This document shows, piece by piece, positions 26,494-34,817 of a stretch of DNA of 64,000 nucleotides (position 1 is the stretch's first letter; each line of letters begins with the position of its first letter). The notes under the pieces are model-generated. The model was not told where the DNA came from. It made no database searches and saw only the letters and a program-made list of their open reading frames with translations. A program made the position numbers and the translations under genes. Source of the stretch: Cylicocyclus nassatus (Eukaryota; Nematoda; Chromadorea; Rhabditida; Strongylidae). The stretch spans positions 57,892 through 121,891 of the forward strand of contig CATQJL010000338.1 of the NCBI GenBank assembly GCA_958299035.1, read 5' to 3'.

Positions 26494-26880
26494 ATGACAA
26501 AAAAAAGAAAGAAACGCCCCAACAACAACGGATGGGGCGGTGCAAGAGAGAACGCGGGTCGCCCCTGCCTCTTGGGAGTTCCCAAGGTATCAAAGGGCGT
26601 CAGAGTGACACCCGAAACAATAGCGAACCTTGAAAGGGTAGGAGAGGGCAACCTCAGCCTCGGGGTCGAAATCGTCACCCGGGCATACTGCGGCAAAGGT
26701 ACAATCGCCGTCCATTCCGACTGCAAGGACGCAAGCGCCGAGGTTGACTGCGAGGCAGTACCCGACGGCGACGCAAAGACAGAAACCACCGAAACACCCG
26801 AAACCGAATGCGTGACCGAAACCACCGAAACACCCGACGGCGACGGAGCGGAATCATCCGCCGATTTTTCAAGGCAGTAG
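26494..26880 (+). CDS. GGARENAGRP-motif DNA-binding-like protein (128 aa)
   Basis: Basic N-terminus and the GWGGARENAGRP motif, then KGVRVTPETIANLERV, a ribbon-helix-helix-like segment. This combination is common in small plasmid and phage DNA-binding proteins. The tail is a T/E-rich repeat (TETTETPETE, TETTETPDGD) and is probably disordered. Confidence 0.65.
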   Translation: MTKKRKKRPNNNGWGGARENAGRPCLLGVPKVSKGVRVTPETIANLERVGEGNLSLGVEIVTRAYCGKGTIAVHSDCKDASAEVDCEAVPDGDAKTETTETPETECVTETTETPDGDGAESSADFSRQ

Positions 26881-27077
26881 CCTTCATCTGTCACTTCGCC
26901 ATCTGCCTTATGTTCGTGATAACAAAACCCGAGGACGGGCAGTGGCAAGTGTGGGTCGGCTATTATCTTTTCGTATTCCTTGAGGTGATTGCCTGCGCTC
27001 TCCACGGGGTCTGCTACAACTCAGAGAATAACAATACAGACAAAGACAAAAACACAAGCACAAACGAAAAAAAATAA
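26808..27077 (+). CDS. Small membrane protein (89 aa)
   Basis: Arg-rich N-terminus and two hydrophobic segments (AFICHFAICLMFVI; VGYYLFVFLEVIACALHGV), with an Asn/Lys-rich tail. The start at 26808 lies inside the previous gene; a later ATG at 26911 would drop the first helix. Its place before the holin-like gene suggests a role in lysis, for example as an antiholin. Confidence 0.55.
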   Translation: MRDRNHRNTRRRRSGIIRRFFKAVAFICHFAICLMFVITKPEDGQWQVWVGYYLFVFLEVIACALHGVCYNSENNNTDKDKNTSTNEKK

Positions 27078-27085
27078 TCATCATT

Positions 27086-27553
27086 ATGAGCGATTTCCTA
27101 AACAACTTATCCGAGGAGGATTTCATAGACGTTGAAATCCTTGAAGAGGTAAAGACCCCGTTCTTCGACCGAACGCACCACCTCAGCAGTTCCCACTTTC
27201 CCGTCAGCGCTTGGCTGTTATCCAATTTCGGGGTTCTCGGGTCTTCAGTATGGTGGGGTTACTATATCGGATATTATCCCCTTGTCCTGCTGCCGTTCCT
27301 TGCGGTGTGCGCCGTGATTGACTTCACGTTCGTAATCGTCATTTATCATTGGCTTGGCTACATTTTTGCAAAACTGATTGACGTGCTTTTTGAGGGGTTG
27401 CGACCATTCGCAAAGGTAATCGGCGGTTCGATTGCATCCTTGATTGTGGTCTTGTTTCTTTACTCCCAAGGCTGGGACGGACTTTTAAATATATGGAATT
27501 GGTTATGGGAAACTTTGGGCGATGCGTTTGGAGGTGCGCCAAAATCCTCCTAA
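27086..27553 (+). CDS. Holin-like multi-pass membrane protein (155 aa)
   Basis: Acidic N-terminus, then three to four hydrophobic stretches (ASWWGYYIGYYPLVLLPFLAVCAVIDFTFVIVIY-like, VIGGSIASLIVVLFLYS). It lies directly upstream of, and overlaps by 61 nt, the amidase gene. Gene order fits a holin-endolysin pair, but holins have no diagnostic motif. Confidence 0.55.
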   Translation: MSDFLNNLSEEDFIDVEILEEVKTPFFDRTHHLSSSHFPVSAWLLSNFGVLGSSVWWGYYIGYYPLVLLPFLAVCAVIDFTFVIVIYHWLGYIFAKLIDVLFEGLRPFAKVIGGSIASLIVVLFLYSQGWDGLLNIWNWLWETLGDAFGGAPKSS

Positions 27554-28134
27554 AGGTCTTGTTTTGGGCGGTGGTCTTGCCGTGGCTCTGCATCCGGGTG
27601 CTGATTGCGTCATACTACACCGACGTGACGACGTGCTTTGAGGACGGCACACCGACAGACACCGTGCGGTTCGTGACGATACACCACGATGCGATACCCC
27701 AAGGTGACGAGGTTTCGCTGAGGGACATTGACAAGTTCCACGCCGACGTGCGCAAGTGGTCTTGCGGTATGGCTTACAACTACTACCTCACACCCGACCA
27801 CGCCTACAAAATCCGCCCCGATAAAAACAAGGGGGCGCACACTTACAACAACAACTCGCACAACGTCGGAATTTGTCTGCACGGCGACTTTCAAAACACA
27901 GACGACCGCCCGACGCTGACACAACAAATATCTTTGATATTGATAACAAACGCAATTGTTATCAAATATCAAATTTCTTTAAAAAATGTTAAACGTCATA
28001 AGGATTGGGACAATCAAAGTGGGACTTCCTGCTGCGGTCGCAACCTTGACTTTGACAAATTCAAAAACTACATAATAGACGTGGACAAGCACCCACGGCT
28101 AACAAAATTTTTAAGGTTATGGCTACTGAATTGA
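27493..28134 (+). CDS. N-acetylmuramoyl-L-alanine amidase, membrane-anchored endolysin (213 aa)
   Basis: Amidase_2/PGRP fold: IHHDA (His 64-65), KRHKDWD (His 169), and SCCGRN (Cys 180/181) supply the zinc ligands; YYLTPDH and NSHNVGICLHGDF are typical of the family. It cuts the lactyl-peptide amide bond of peptidoglycan. Residues 19-40 are a hydrophobic helix without cleavage site, as in signal-anchor endolysins, so export may not need the holin. ATG 27505 is an alternative start. Confidence 0.88.
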   Translation: MELVMGNFGRCVWRCAKILLKVLFWAVVLPWLCIRVLIASYYTDVTTCFEDGTPTDTVRFVTIHHDAIPQGDEVSLRDIDKFHADVRKWSCGMAYNYYLTPDHAYKIRPDKNKGAHTYNNNSHNVGICLHGDFQNTDDRPTLTQQISLILITNAIVIKYQISLKNVKRHKDWDNQSGTSCCGRNLDFDKFKNYIIDVDKHPRLTKFLRLWLLN

Positions 28135-28868
28135 ATGAAAAAGAAAACGGAACAAAGGCACAGCCCTTGTATATGAACACCACGCTCGGTGAGTTCGGCT
28201 ACGTCACCACTTGCAGTGACGGCGAGCGGTGGTGGCACAAAAAAGACGGGTCGGACTCCCACCCGATAGGGGAGGGGGAGATGGTCTTTCCGTGCGACGA
28301 AATCGCCCGAATGTTCGCAATGATACAGAGCGGTCTCGCCAACAATCGGACAGCAATCGGACAGAACACGGACAACGAGGAAACAGCGCCTGAGCAATGC
28401 GTGGACAACGACCCGACAGAGTTCGGGCAGTACCCCGACAACGAGGCGACAGAACCCGAGCCCTATATTTCTGACCCGAGGACACCCTCACAGCGCAAGC
28501 GTGACACACAGAACGCCCGTGACGGAAAACGCCCCCCAAAGACGGCGAAACAGCACGTTGCGAGCAATCCCGACTTGGTGAAACTCCTCCGCAGTTCCAA
28601 GTTCATTGAGCGCATTTCGGACGGCAAGTACAAGCGCTTTCAAGACTTGCCCAACACTTGCCCCCAATACATCGTGGACTACGCCAACAAGAAGGGTTTT
28701 GTTCGTCCCGACGGCAGACCCTACACGCAGGACACTGCGACAACGGTGCTTTCAAGTTTGAAAATCGTTTCAAGGCCGAGCCGTTTCCGCTTGTTCTACA
28801 TCGTGGGTATGGTGATAGTCGCCTCGGTTATCTTGACCCGCATCATCAGCCACGGGGGTAATCCTTAA
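28119..28868 (+). CDS. C-terminally membrane-anchored hypothetical protein (249 aa)
   Basis: The middle carries Thr/Glu/Asn-rich low-complexity sequence (residues 80-125). A helical module follows (DLVKLLRSSKFIERISDGKYKRFQDLPNTCPQYIVDYANKKG), then a C-terminal transmembrane helix (RFRLFYIVGMVIVASVILTRII). It overlaps the amidase gene. It may be a lysis accessory or envelope protein. Confidence 0.65.
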   Translation: MATELNEKENGTKAQPLYMNTTLGEFGYVTTCSDGERWWHKKDGSDSHPIGEGEMVFPCDEIARMFAMIQSGLANNRTAIGQNTDNEETAPEQCVDNDPTEFGQYPDNEATEPEPYISDPRTPSQRKRDTQNARDGKRPPKTAKQHVASNPDLVKLLRSSKFIERISDGKYKRFQDLPNTCPQYIVDYANKKGFVRPDGRPYTQDTATTVLSSLKIVSRPSRFRLFYIVGMVIVASVILTRIISHGGNP

Positions 28869-28869
28869 A

Positions 28870-29127
28870 ACAGATTTAACAAACGTTAACAACAACACAG
28901 AACAAAGCGTTAACAAAAATTATCAAAATTTTGTTAAAATTAACATATCAAAAGAAGACGTTGTTAAAATTTGTAAAAAGGCTGGCTTTCAGTTGACCGA
29001 CACCCGAATCGGGGAGGTCTTGAAAAAGGAATACGCCGACGAGGCGGAGGTGCTTGCCGAGTGCCGCCGTCAGTACAATCTGATGGTAGAGATTATGGCG
29101 AAACAGAAGGCGAACGGCAACAAGTAA
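28870..29127 (+). CDS. Start-less ORF after the 249-aa gene
   Basis: Open frame (VKINISKEDVVKICKKAGFQLTDTRIGEVLKKEYADEAEV..) with good codon bias but no ATG, GTG or TTG upstream. It is in the +1 frame relative to the preceding gene, whose end reads CCT TAA AAC. A +1 shift there would fuse both. The 5' part (28870-28950) is very AT-rich with repeated GTTAAC. Function unknown. Confidence 0.45.
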   Translation, partial: TDLTNVNNNTEQSVNKNYQNFVKINISKEDVVKICKKAGFQLTDTRIGEVLKKEYADEAEVLAECRRQYNLMVEIMAKQKANGNK

Positions 29128-29166
29128 AAAAACATATTGAAAACACATAAAAAAAGGATTTGAACT

Positions 29167-29484
29167 ATGAAAGGAATAGCGGCATTTATCGGCGTGGTCG
29201 CCGTGGTCTTCGCCTTGAATTGGGCGTATGACTGCCTTTTCGGGTCTAATGTGACCAAGGCATATATTGACCAAAAGACCGAGGAACTGAGGGCGGAGAT
29301 AAGCGAGACCAAGGCTATGATAGCCGAATGCTCCGCCGACGTGAGAAAGAACGGGGCGAAACTTGACTCGCTGAACTGCAAGGTGGACTCCCTAAACTCC
29401 GAACTCCACCGCATCGGGGCGAACATTGACACTATCAAGACGATAGCGATAAGACCCCCCTCAACGAGTTTCTCGCTCTTCTAA
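29167..29484 (+). CDS. Membrane-anchored coiled-coil protein, spanin-like (105 aa)
   Basis: N-terminal transmembrane helix (IAAFIGVVAVVFALNWAYDCLF), then a long coiled coil (EELRAEISETKAMIAECSADV..LDSLNCKVDSLNSELHRI). This is the shape of an i-spanin (Rz) and it lies in the lysis region; no matching outer-membrane lipoprotein is next to it. Assignment is by architecture only. Confidence 0.5.
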   Translation: MKGIAAFIGVVAVVFALNWAYDCLFGSNVTKAYIDQKTEELRAEISETKAMIAECSADVRKNGAKLDSLNCKVDSLNSELHRIGANIDTIKTIAIRPPSTSFSLF

Positions 29485-29530
29485 ACTGATTTTTTTTATT
29501 TATGGCTAATTGGAATTGATTGACTGAAAA

Positions 29531-30502
29531 ATGAAAATACTTCGTATCTTTTTGGTGATTATGTCGCTGAACCTTTTGGTGACTAACACCGACCTTCTTA
29601 TGACCGCCCGAAACATCACGGCGGACAACACGGCGATGCTCCTCATAACGGGAGCCTTCGCCATCACATATTCCGCAATGGCGGCGCTTGTGCTTTGGGA
29701 TTTGCGCTATCCCGTGCTTGGCGGTATCTTCGGCTTGGTTTTCGCCATAATGGACAGATGGGCGATTAAGTTGGATTTGTATCAGACCACCCCCGAGTCC
29801 CTCTCTGAGTATTTCGCTACATATACGGCGGTGTTTATGATAATGGCGACGGCTCTGATTGTCGCCAATATCATAAGACCCAAAGGCAAGGGCGGAACGG
29901 CGGACGGGGACAACGGCGCACTCGTTGAAGGTCACGATGCGGTCTATTGGCACAACTGCTTTGAGTACCAGCGCAGGCGTGCCGACAGCCTCGCAAAGGG
30001 CGGGACACCCGACACACAGACACCCGAGCCAAGGGCGGAACATACGCCCGGCACCGAGCCTCATCAGTCCCCCGAGTCCGTCAAGACCGACAGACTCCCC
30101 GATACGTGCGAGGTGAAAGCCACGGCAAGGCAAACAGAAACAGACCACGCCGAAACCGCCCCGAGAACACAGACGGCAAAGAAACCGCAGAGGGCGTCGC
30201 TCCCCGAGGGCGTGAACGTCAAACTCACCGAAGGACAGAACGCCGTCATAGTAGGCATCCACCGCTCTTTCAACAGAACAAAAGACCCCGAGGCAAGACG
30301 CAAGAGGCTCGCCCTTGTCTGCGACCCATTGACACGTTGGATTCTGACAAAGGAATACTTCCCCGAGGAGGCGGGCGAAATGCCGTCAGAACCCGACGAA
30401 ACCGCCACAACCGCCGAGGTTGAGAACGAGAACAACGAGGGCAAGGGTGCAGAGGGCAACCAAGACACCGACGGCACACCCGACACCGACGCTGACAAGT
30501 AG
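29531..30502 (+). CDS. Four-helix membrane protein with disordered tail (323 aa)
   Basis: Four hydrophobic helices in the first 120 residues, then a cytoplasmic P/T/E-rich disordered region (125-210), a small helical domain (VNVKLTEGQNAVIVGIHRSFNRTKDPEARRKRLALV) and an acidic tail. No family recognised. Last gene of the plus-strand SSB/lysis block. Confidence 0.6.
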   Translation: MKILRIFLVIMSLNLLVTNTDLLMTARNITADNTAMLLITGAFAITYSAMAALVLWDLRYPVLGGIFGLVFAIMDRWAIKLDLYQTTPESLSEYFATYTAVFMIMATALIVANIIRPKGKGGTADGDNGALVEGHDAVYWHNCFEYQRRRADSLAKGGTPDTQTPEPRAEHTPGTEPHQSPESVKTDRLPDTCEVKATARQTETDHAETAPRTQTAKKPQRASLPEGVNVKLTEGQNAVIVGIHRSFNRTKDPEARRKRLALVCDPLTRWILTKEYFPEEAGEMPSEPDETATTAEVENENNEGKGAEGNQDTDGTPDTDADK

Positions 30503-30540
30503 ATTTTTCATTTTTTTCAATTTTTTTTCTGCCATAACAA

Positions 30541-30580
30541 GGGGCGGGGTCTTCAATGGATTCCGCCCCGTTTTTTTTTG
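30541..30580 (+). terminator. Terminator
   Basis: GGGGCGG/CCGCCCC with T10; it closes the SSB/lysis block. Confidence 0.9.
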
Positions 30581-30592
30581 CCCGTCCGTCGG

Positions 30593-31093
30593 CTATTTCT
30601 GCATCATAGCGCACATATACCGCCAAATCTTACCCTCGGGGGCATCCTCGTCCTTGAAGTAGAACGTCACGGCATCCTCTATGACACGGCGCTCCACGTC
30701 GTCGGCTTCGAACCATTCCGCAAAGAGCACCGCCTTGTCGTGCCACGTCGCATTGATTGCCACGTACACGTCGGCGACATCCTTGATGTCGTTGTCGTCG
30801 GCTATCGTTTCAGCCTCCGCCATTGAGAAGTGCTCGCCCTTGACCACCCGTCCGTTGGCTTCCGTGTGGTGCATCTGACCCACGTCCCAAAGTGCGAACG
30901 GCTCGCTGTAGTGGTTGTCGTGCATAATCGAATGCTCGGAGCGCATAAAGTCCCAATAGAGGTCGGGGTGCGCTTCCCTCAGACCCTCCATAAAATCCGA
31001 AACGTGGGCGACACTCGCCTCCATCGTCTTCTCAGTACCCTTGCCCGTCTTCCGTGCGTCGGCTACCATCGTCTTGTAGTTGAAACATCCCAT
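30593..31093 (-). CDS. Conserved Bacteroidales phage protein (166 aa)
   Basis: MGCFNYKTMV..SVAHVSDFMEGLREAHPDLYWDFMRSEHSIMHDNHYSEPFALWDVGQMHH is a pattern I recognise from structural-gene regions of Bacteroidales prophages. His-rich patches suggest metal binding. Function unknown. It is last of a minus operon of virion-type genes. Confidence 0.65.
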   Translation of the reverse strand: MGCFNYKTMVADARKTGKGTEKTMEASVAHVSDFMEGLREAHPDLYWDFMRSEHSIMHDNHYSEPFALWDVGQMHHTEANGRVVKGEHFSMAEAETIADDNDIKDVADVYVAINATWHDKAVLFAEWFEADDVERRVIEDAVTFYFKDEDAPEGKIWRYMCAMMQK

Positions 31094-31098
31094 ATCTT

Positions 31099-31665
31099 TT
31101 ATTCCGTTTTAATGGTTGAACTTGAACCCGAGCCCACGCCCGAGCGTCTTGCGCCCGCTGACTGAGCCGAGCCGTTGCCGTTGCCTCTGCCGACAAAATC
31201 GGCTAAAAGGTCAGAGAGCCGTGCTATGCTTGCCTCCATATTGGAAAGACGGCGCTCGTTGTCCTGCTTTTCCTTGAACTCCACGTCATAGACTGCGAGG
31301 AGGTCTTTGAGAACCGCCGAGCGTCTGCCCGCCTTCTCGCCCTCCGCCACCGCCTGCTCGCATTGCGCCTTCATCCTTTTGAGTTCCGCCACAAGAGCCG
31401 AGCCGTCAGCCGTGAGGGAGTCGCCCTTGTCCGTCCTCAGCACCGCCCCCGAGTTGTCGGGTATCACGAACTGCTTCTGTCCCGCATTGCCCCCGAACGA
31501 AACGCCGAGGTCGGTTACGTTCACGCCCCCGACTTGCCCGCCCCTCAGAGGCTCAAACCTTGGGACGCCTACGGAAACGACCTCGCCGACGCTTACCGCC
31601 ACGTTGTCTTCCGCCGATGATATGAGATACACCGACGCTCCTTGTGAAATATCCTTGAATGTCAT
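31099..31665 (-). CDS. Probable virion protein (188 aa)
   Basis: N-terminal beta-rich domain (ISQGASVYLIS, GQKQFVIPDNSGAVLRT), then coiled coil (VAELKRMKAQCEQAVAEG; ERRLSNMEASIARLSDLL), and a Gly/Ser-rich tail. It sits next to the 136-aa and 301-aa genes, a block that is conserved in gut phages. Confidence 0.6.
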   Translation of the reverse strand: MTFKDISQGASVYLISSAEDNVAVSVGEVVSVGVPRFEPLRGGQVGGVNVTDLGVSFGGNAGQKQFVIPDNSGAVLRTDKGDSLTADGSALVAELKRMKAQCEQAVAEGEKAGRRSAVLKDLLAVYDVEFKEKQDNERRLSNMEASIARLSDLLADFVGRGNGNGSAQSAGARRSGVGSGSSSTIKTE

Positions 31666-31787
31666 TTTTTAAAGCGATTTTAAGGTTAAAAAGAAAGGCG
31701 GAGGCGAGGTCTGATATTCTGACCGCCCCCACCTTTGTTGATTGCTCTATGCCGATATTTTCAATATTCCAAGCATTGCCCGTAACG

Positions 31788-32198
31788 CTATCCCAATGTC
31801 ACGGTAATGCTGTCGGTAACGCCGTAGCGTGTCGCTCCCGCACAAGTGCCGAACGAGCGGAGCGAGCCGATGCGCCCGACGCTTGCGATAGTGACCGACG
31901 CTGGGGTCGCCGTCTGCCCTTGGAATGAAACATTGAAAGTCTCGCTGTAGATTTTGGTTCTCGCACATCCGCACTTGCCGACGGCCTGCACTATGGTAAG
32001 CACCGCCGTGATTGGCACGAACACCGCCGAGCCGTTCAGAACGGGGATGCCCGCCTGATATGTCAGCGTGTACTGCGGTTGAAGGGGACTTGAGGCTTTG
32101 CACGGCGCAAACAGCGGAACGTCGAAGTCAAGCGTGAGGTTGCTTCGGTTCGCCACAAGCGAGGTGGTCGCAAGTCCTGCGTTTGTAATCCTCAACAT
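31788..32198 (-). CDS. Probable virion protein (136 aa)
   Basis: All-beta protein with five Cys (ACKAS, GKCGCARTK, GTCAGATR). It has a strong Shine-Dalgarno (AGGAGGTG) directly before its ATG, suggesting high expression as expected for a structural protein. Family not named. Confidence 0.6.
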   Translation of the reverse strand: MLRITNAGLATTSLVANRSNLTLDFDVPLFAPCKASSPLQPQYTLTYQAGIPVLNGSAVFVPITAVLTIVQAVGKCGCARTKIYSETFNVSFQGQTATPASVTIASVGRIGSLRSFGTCAGATRYGVTDSITVTLG

Positions 32199-32243
32199 AA
32201 TACACCTCCTTTTTTCTCTAAGGGTTGAACATTCCGCCGTGGA

Positions 32244-33149
32244 TTAGTTGCAGTTGCAACCGCAGTGGCATCCGTTCTTCTCAATGAGGTCACGCATATA
32301 GATGTTCTGCTGAAGTTGCGAGTTGCGGAACTTCTCATCCTGCAATGCGAGTTGTGTTTCGGACTGCCAATGGTTGCTGAGCATATCGGCGGTTCTGCGC
32401 TGCGAGTCGTTGATTGCGGTGATGATTGAGGCGGTGTCCTGCGCTGTCTGATAACCCAACTGAGAGAAACCGCTGACCACTGACTCACGCACACGCTCTA
32501 TTCCCGTGCTGAGGGTGTTGGTCTGCTGACAATTCTGCAACTGATTGGCGGCGGCGCTTGCGTCAATCTTTGAGCCGATGGCGTTGGTCTGTCGCTCTGA
32601 TGCGAGTTGGTTCTCGTAGTTGCCCTTGATGATTTCCTTCTGAGTTCCGCAGCAGCAGTCCTTGAGTTGCTGAATGATGTTGGCGTCCCCGAGGTTGGCG
32701 GCGTTAATGACACGCTCGGCGGAGAATCCTACTTGACCGCCGACGCTCTCAATAGCGGAGCGCACGTTGCAGACGGCTTGGCTCAATGCGTTGAAGTCGC
32801 AGTTGAGGTTGCTTGCAAGGGTGGAGATTGCGTTTCCGTTGCCCTTGATAGCGTCCATCAGAAGGTTGCTGTTCTGATTGCCGTTCACGGTGTCCTGAAG
32901 TTGCGCTATCTGTCGGCTGTTGAAGTTCTCAGCGCCGTTGTAGCCGTCGCCCCACGCACCATTGCGGAACATCATCATCCAAATCAGATAGAAGAAGGGG
33001 TTGTTTGACCAGTTGTTGTAACCGCCGTTCATCATTGCGATGGTGTCGGCATTGCTACGGCTGTTGATAAGCGACGCCATCAATGCGTCGTTGTTCTGCG
33101 GAGGGGTGCAACAATACACCCTCTCCATAGTCTTCATTTCCTCTGCCAT
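32244..33149 (-). CDS. Cys-rich coiled-coil structural protein (301 aa)
   Basis: Gly/Asn/Trp-rich N-terminus (GGYNNWSNNPFFYLIWMMM), then long helices with conserved Cys motifs (LKDCCCGTQKEIIKGNYENQL; NQLQNCQQTN) and a CHCGCNCN end. This combination is widespread in gut phages next to structural genes. It is likely a virion-associated protein; precise role unknown. Confidence 0.65.
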   Translation of the reverse strand: MAEEMKTMERVYCCTPPQNNDALMASLINSRSNADTIAMMNGGYNNWSNNPFFYLIWMMMFRNGAWGDGYNGAENFNSRQIAQLQDTVNGNQNSNLLMDAIKGNGNAISTLASNLNCDFNALSQAVCNVRSAIESVGGQVGFSAERVINAANLGDANIIQQLKDCCCGTQKEIIKGNYENQLASERQTNAIGSKIDASAAANQLQNCQQTNTLSTGIERVRESVVSGFSQLGYQTAQDTASIITAINDSQRRTADMLSNHWQSETQLALQDEKFRNSQLQQNIYMRDLIEKNGCHCGCNCN

Positions 33150-33241
33150 AATAAATGAGTTTTAAGGGTTGATAATAAGGATAAAAAAAAGCGTGTCCCC
33201 CATTGTTATCTGAAGGACACGCAAAGGAATATAATAAAATC

Positions 33242-33922
33242 TTAACGGATGGTGGTTAGTAATTCATTTTTCAAAATCTCAATATTAGCCGATATTGTGG
33301 TGAACGTACGGGTCTCGTTATCGTTGGTGTTGTAGAGTTCAAGAAGGAATAGTTCAAGGATTGTGTCGGTGGTGTTCGGGTTCAGATAGTCGCTTAGGGA
33401 CTTGCCCCGCCACTTGTAGTAACTGAAACCCTGCTGAATCTGCGAGAATATGTTCGTAAGCAACGTCCGCACTTTCCGCTCCGTCGCCACCTTGTCGTCT
33501 ATGTGGTTCTCCCTCCGCACTTGGGCGACCATTCGGCAGACGTGCTCCGCCAAATAGTCGAAGGTGTAGTTCACAAGCACCGTGAGTTTAAGCATAGAGT
33601 CGGCTTGCAGATGCTCGGCGATGTCGGACGTGAGGTCGGCTTGTTTCCGCACTTCCCTCAGCAACTCGCCCACGCTGTCGGTGAGTGCCTGCAGTTGCGC
33701 CGTCTGTTGCTCAATAACCTTCGTGATGAGTGACTTGAACCACTTCACGATAAAGAAAAGCAACGAGGAGGAGATGATGATGTAAACGGCGGCGGTCACT
33801 ATGAGCATTCCGTCGTCGCTGATTGCCTTGGCGGTGCTGAATACGTCAGCGGGGTTGAACGTGCCAAGACTCGGGTCGGGGTCTGCCGACACTTGAAGCA
33901 GTAGGTGTTGTCTTTCTGTCAT
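33242..33922 (-). CDS. Membrane protein with coiled coil (226 aa)
   Basis: One transmembrane helix (DGMLIVTAAVYIIISSSLLFFIVKWF, about 36-62), then coiled coil (IEQQTAQLQALTDSVGELLREVRKQ) and a helical C-terminus. Comparable proteins lie near structural genes in Bacteroidales phages. A holin-type role is possible but not shown. Confidence 0.6.
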   Translation of the reverse strand: MTERQHLLLQVSADPDPSLGTFNPADVFSTAKAISDDGMLIVTAAVYIIISSSLLFFIVKWFKSLITKVIEQQTAQLQALTDSVGELLREVRKQADLTSDIAEHLQADSMLKLTVLVNYTFDYLAEHVCRMVAQVRRENHIDDKVATERKVRTLLTNIFSQIQQGFSYYKWRGKSLSDYLNPNTTDTILELFLLELYNTNDNETRTFTTISANIEILKNELLTTIR

Positions 33923-33958
33923 TTCTGTATCTGTTTAAAATTTCGGCAAAAATAAAAA

Positions 33959-34003
33959 AAATCAAGCGGTCTGATATAGAAACCAAACCGCTTGATTAAA
34001 AAA
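33959..34003. terminator. Bidirectional terminator
   Basis: AATCAAGCGGT pairs with ACCGCTTGATT (33987-33997), with A-run on the left and A/T-rich run on the right, between two minus genes. Confidence 0.75.
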
Positions 34004-34005
34004 TT

Positions 34006-34266
34006 TCAGATTCCGTATTTCTGTTTCAGTTCGTATGGTATTACAAACTGCGTTGTGTCGGGTGCTTTGACCTCGGCGGACAGACTGCCGAGCCTTGATT
34101 GGTCAAGGTATGCGAACTTCCACCGCATCCCGTCCATTCCGTCGTGGATTGTTTCACACAGACGGCGGAGGCTTGTGTGGATTTTGTCGCCGTCGAAAGG
34201 CTGATGGCAGACCGCCTCGGCGTGTGCTATGTCTTTCAGATACGCCCGTTCTATCTGAAAATTAAT
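34006..34266 (-). CDS. Start-less ORF following in frame after TGA (86 aa)
   Basis: The frame INFQIERAYLKDIAHAEAVCHQPFDGDKIHTSLRRLCETIHDGMDGMRWKFAYLDQS.. has strong coding bias but no ATG/GTG/TTG at its start. It lies directly after, and in the same frame as, the stop TGA (34267-34269) of the 74-aa membrane protein gene. It is either read through, started at ATT/ATA, or originally fused. Function unknown. Confidence 0.55.
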   Translation of the reverse strand: MNFQIERAYLKDIAHAEAVCHQPFDGDKIHTSLRRLCETIHDGMDGMRWKFAYLDQSRLGSLSAEVKAPDTTQFVIPYELKQKYGI

Positions 34267-34491
34267 TCATTGCTTGTTGAAGTCGTTGATGTCAATTATT
34301 GGCCCTTCTCCGATAGGGTCGGAATATTTGGTCGGGGCGTTGGTCTGATTGTCCGCCTTGCCGTTGTGGTGGTTGCCCGTCTGCCATATCCAAATGCCGA
34401 CCGCTATCATAGCGCCGACAAGGATAACGGCAAAGAACGCCGCCCAAGCGTTTATTTTCGGGTCTTGCGGAATGTGGTAAACGTCCCTCAT
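34267..34491 (-). CDS. Small membrane protein (74 aa)
   Basis: One transmembrane helix (AWAAFFAVILVGAMIAVGIWIW) and a polar C-terminus ending DINDFNKQ before TGA. It overlaps the upstream gene by 4 nt. See the ORF that continues in frame after its stop. Confidence 0.65.
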   Translation of the reverse strand: MRDVYHIPQDPKINAWAAFFAVILVGAMIAVGIWIWQTGNHHNGKADNQTNAPTKYSDPIGEGPIIDINDFNKQ

Positions 34492-34754
34492 TTCAGACCC
34501 TCCATAATTTCAGACGGCTCGCACCTAAGCGCCACCGCCAAGTCCTCAACCAATACGGCGATGTATTTGCCGTTGTTTGTGCCGTTGCCGTTCAGACTGC
34601 AAGGCACGGAGTTTTCAAAGTCAAGGAGCAAGCCGTCCAAGACATTCTGCAAGGCGAAAAGCGGAATGGCTACAAACGGGGTCTCATCCTCGCCCATACC
34701 CTCCAAGGTTACGCACGTGTTTTTCGTGCAGTTCTTTTTAAAAGTTTCTACCAT
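34488..34754 (-). CDS. Small hypothetical protein (88 aa)
   Basis: Helical middle (PLFALQNVLDGLLLDF) and C-terminus (VEDLAVALRCEPSEIMEGL). Family unknown. Overlaps the next gene by ATGA. Confidence 0.65.
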   Translation of the reverse strand: MVETFKKNCTKNTCVTLEGMGEDETPFVAIPLFALQNVLDGLLLDFENSVPCSLNGNGTNNGKYIAVLVEDLAVALRCEPSEIMEGLK

Positions 34755-34817
34755 TTCAATGTGTTTTTAGTGTTTTTTTTATGTGTTTTACGGGCGTGAA
34801 ATCCGTCCCGTAGTGTC

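Noticed and set aside
17496..29127. Genome-wide stop-codon reassignment
   Set aside because: TAA, TAG and TGA all end intact genes here, long genes contain no internal stops apart from the intron, and the apparent breaks involve different stops and frames.
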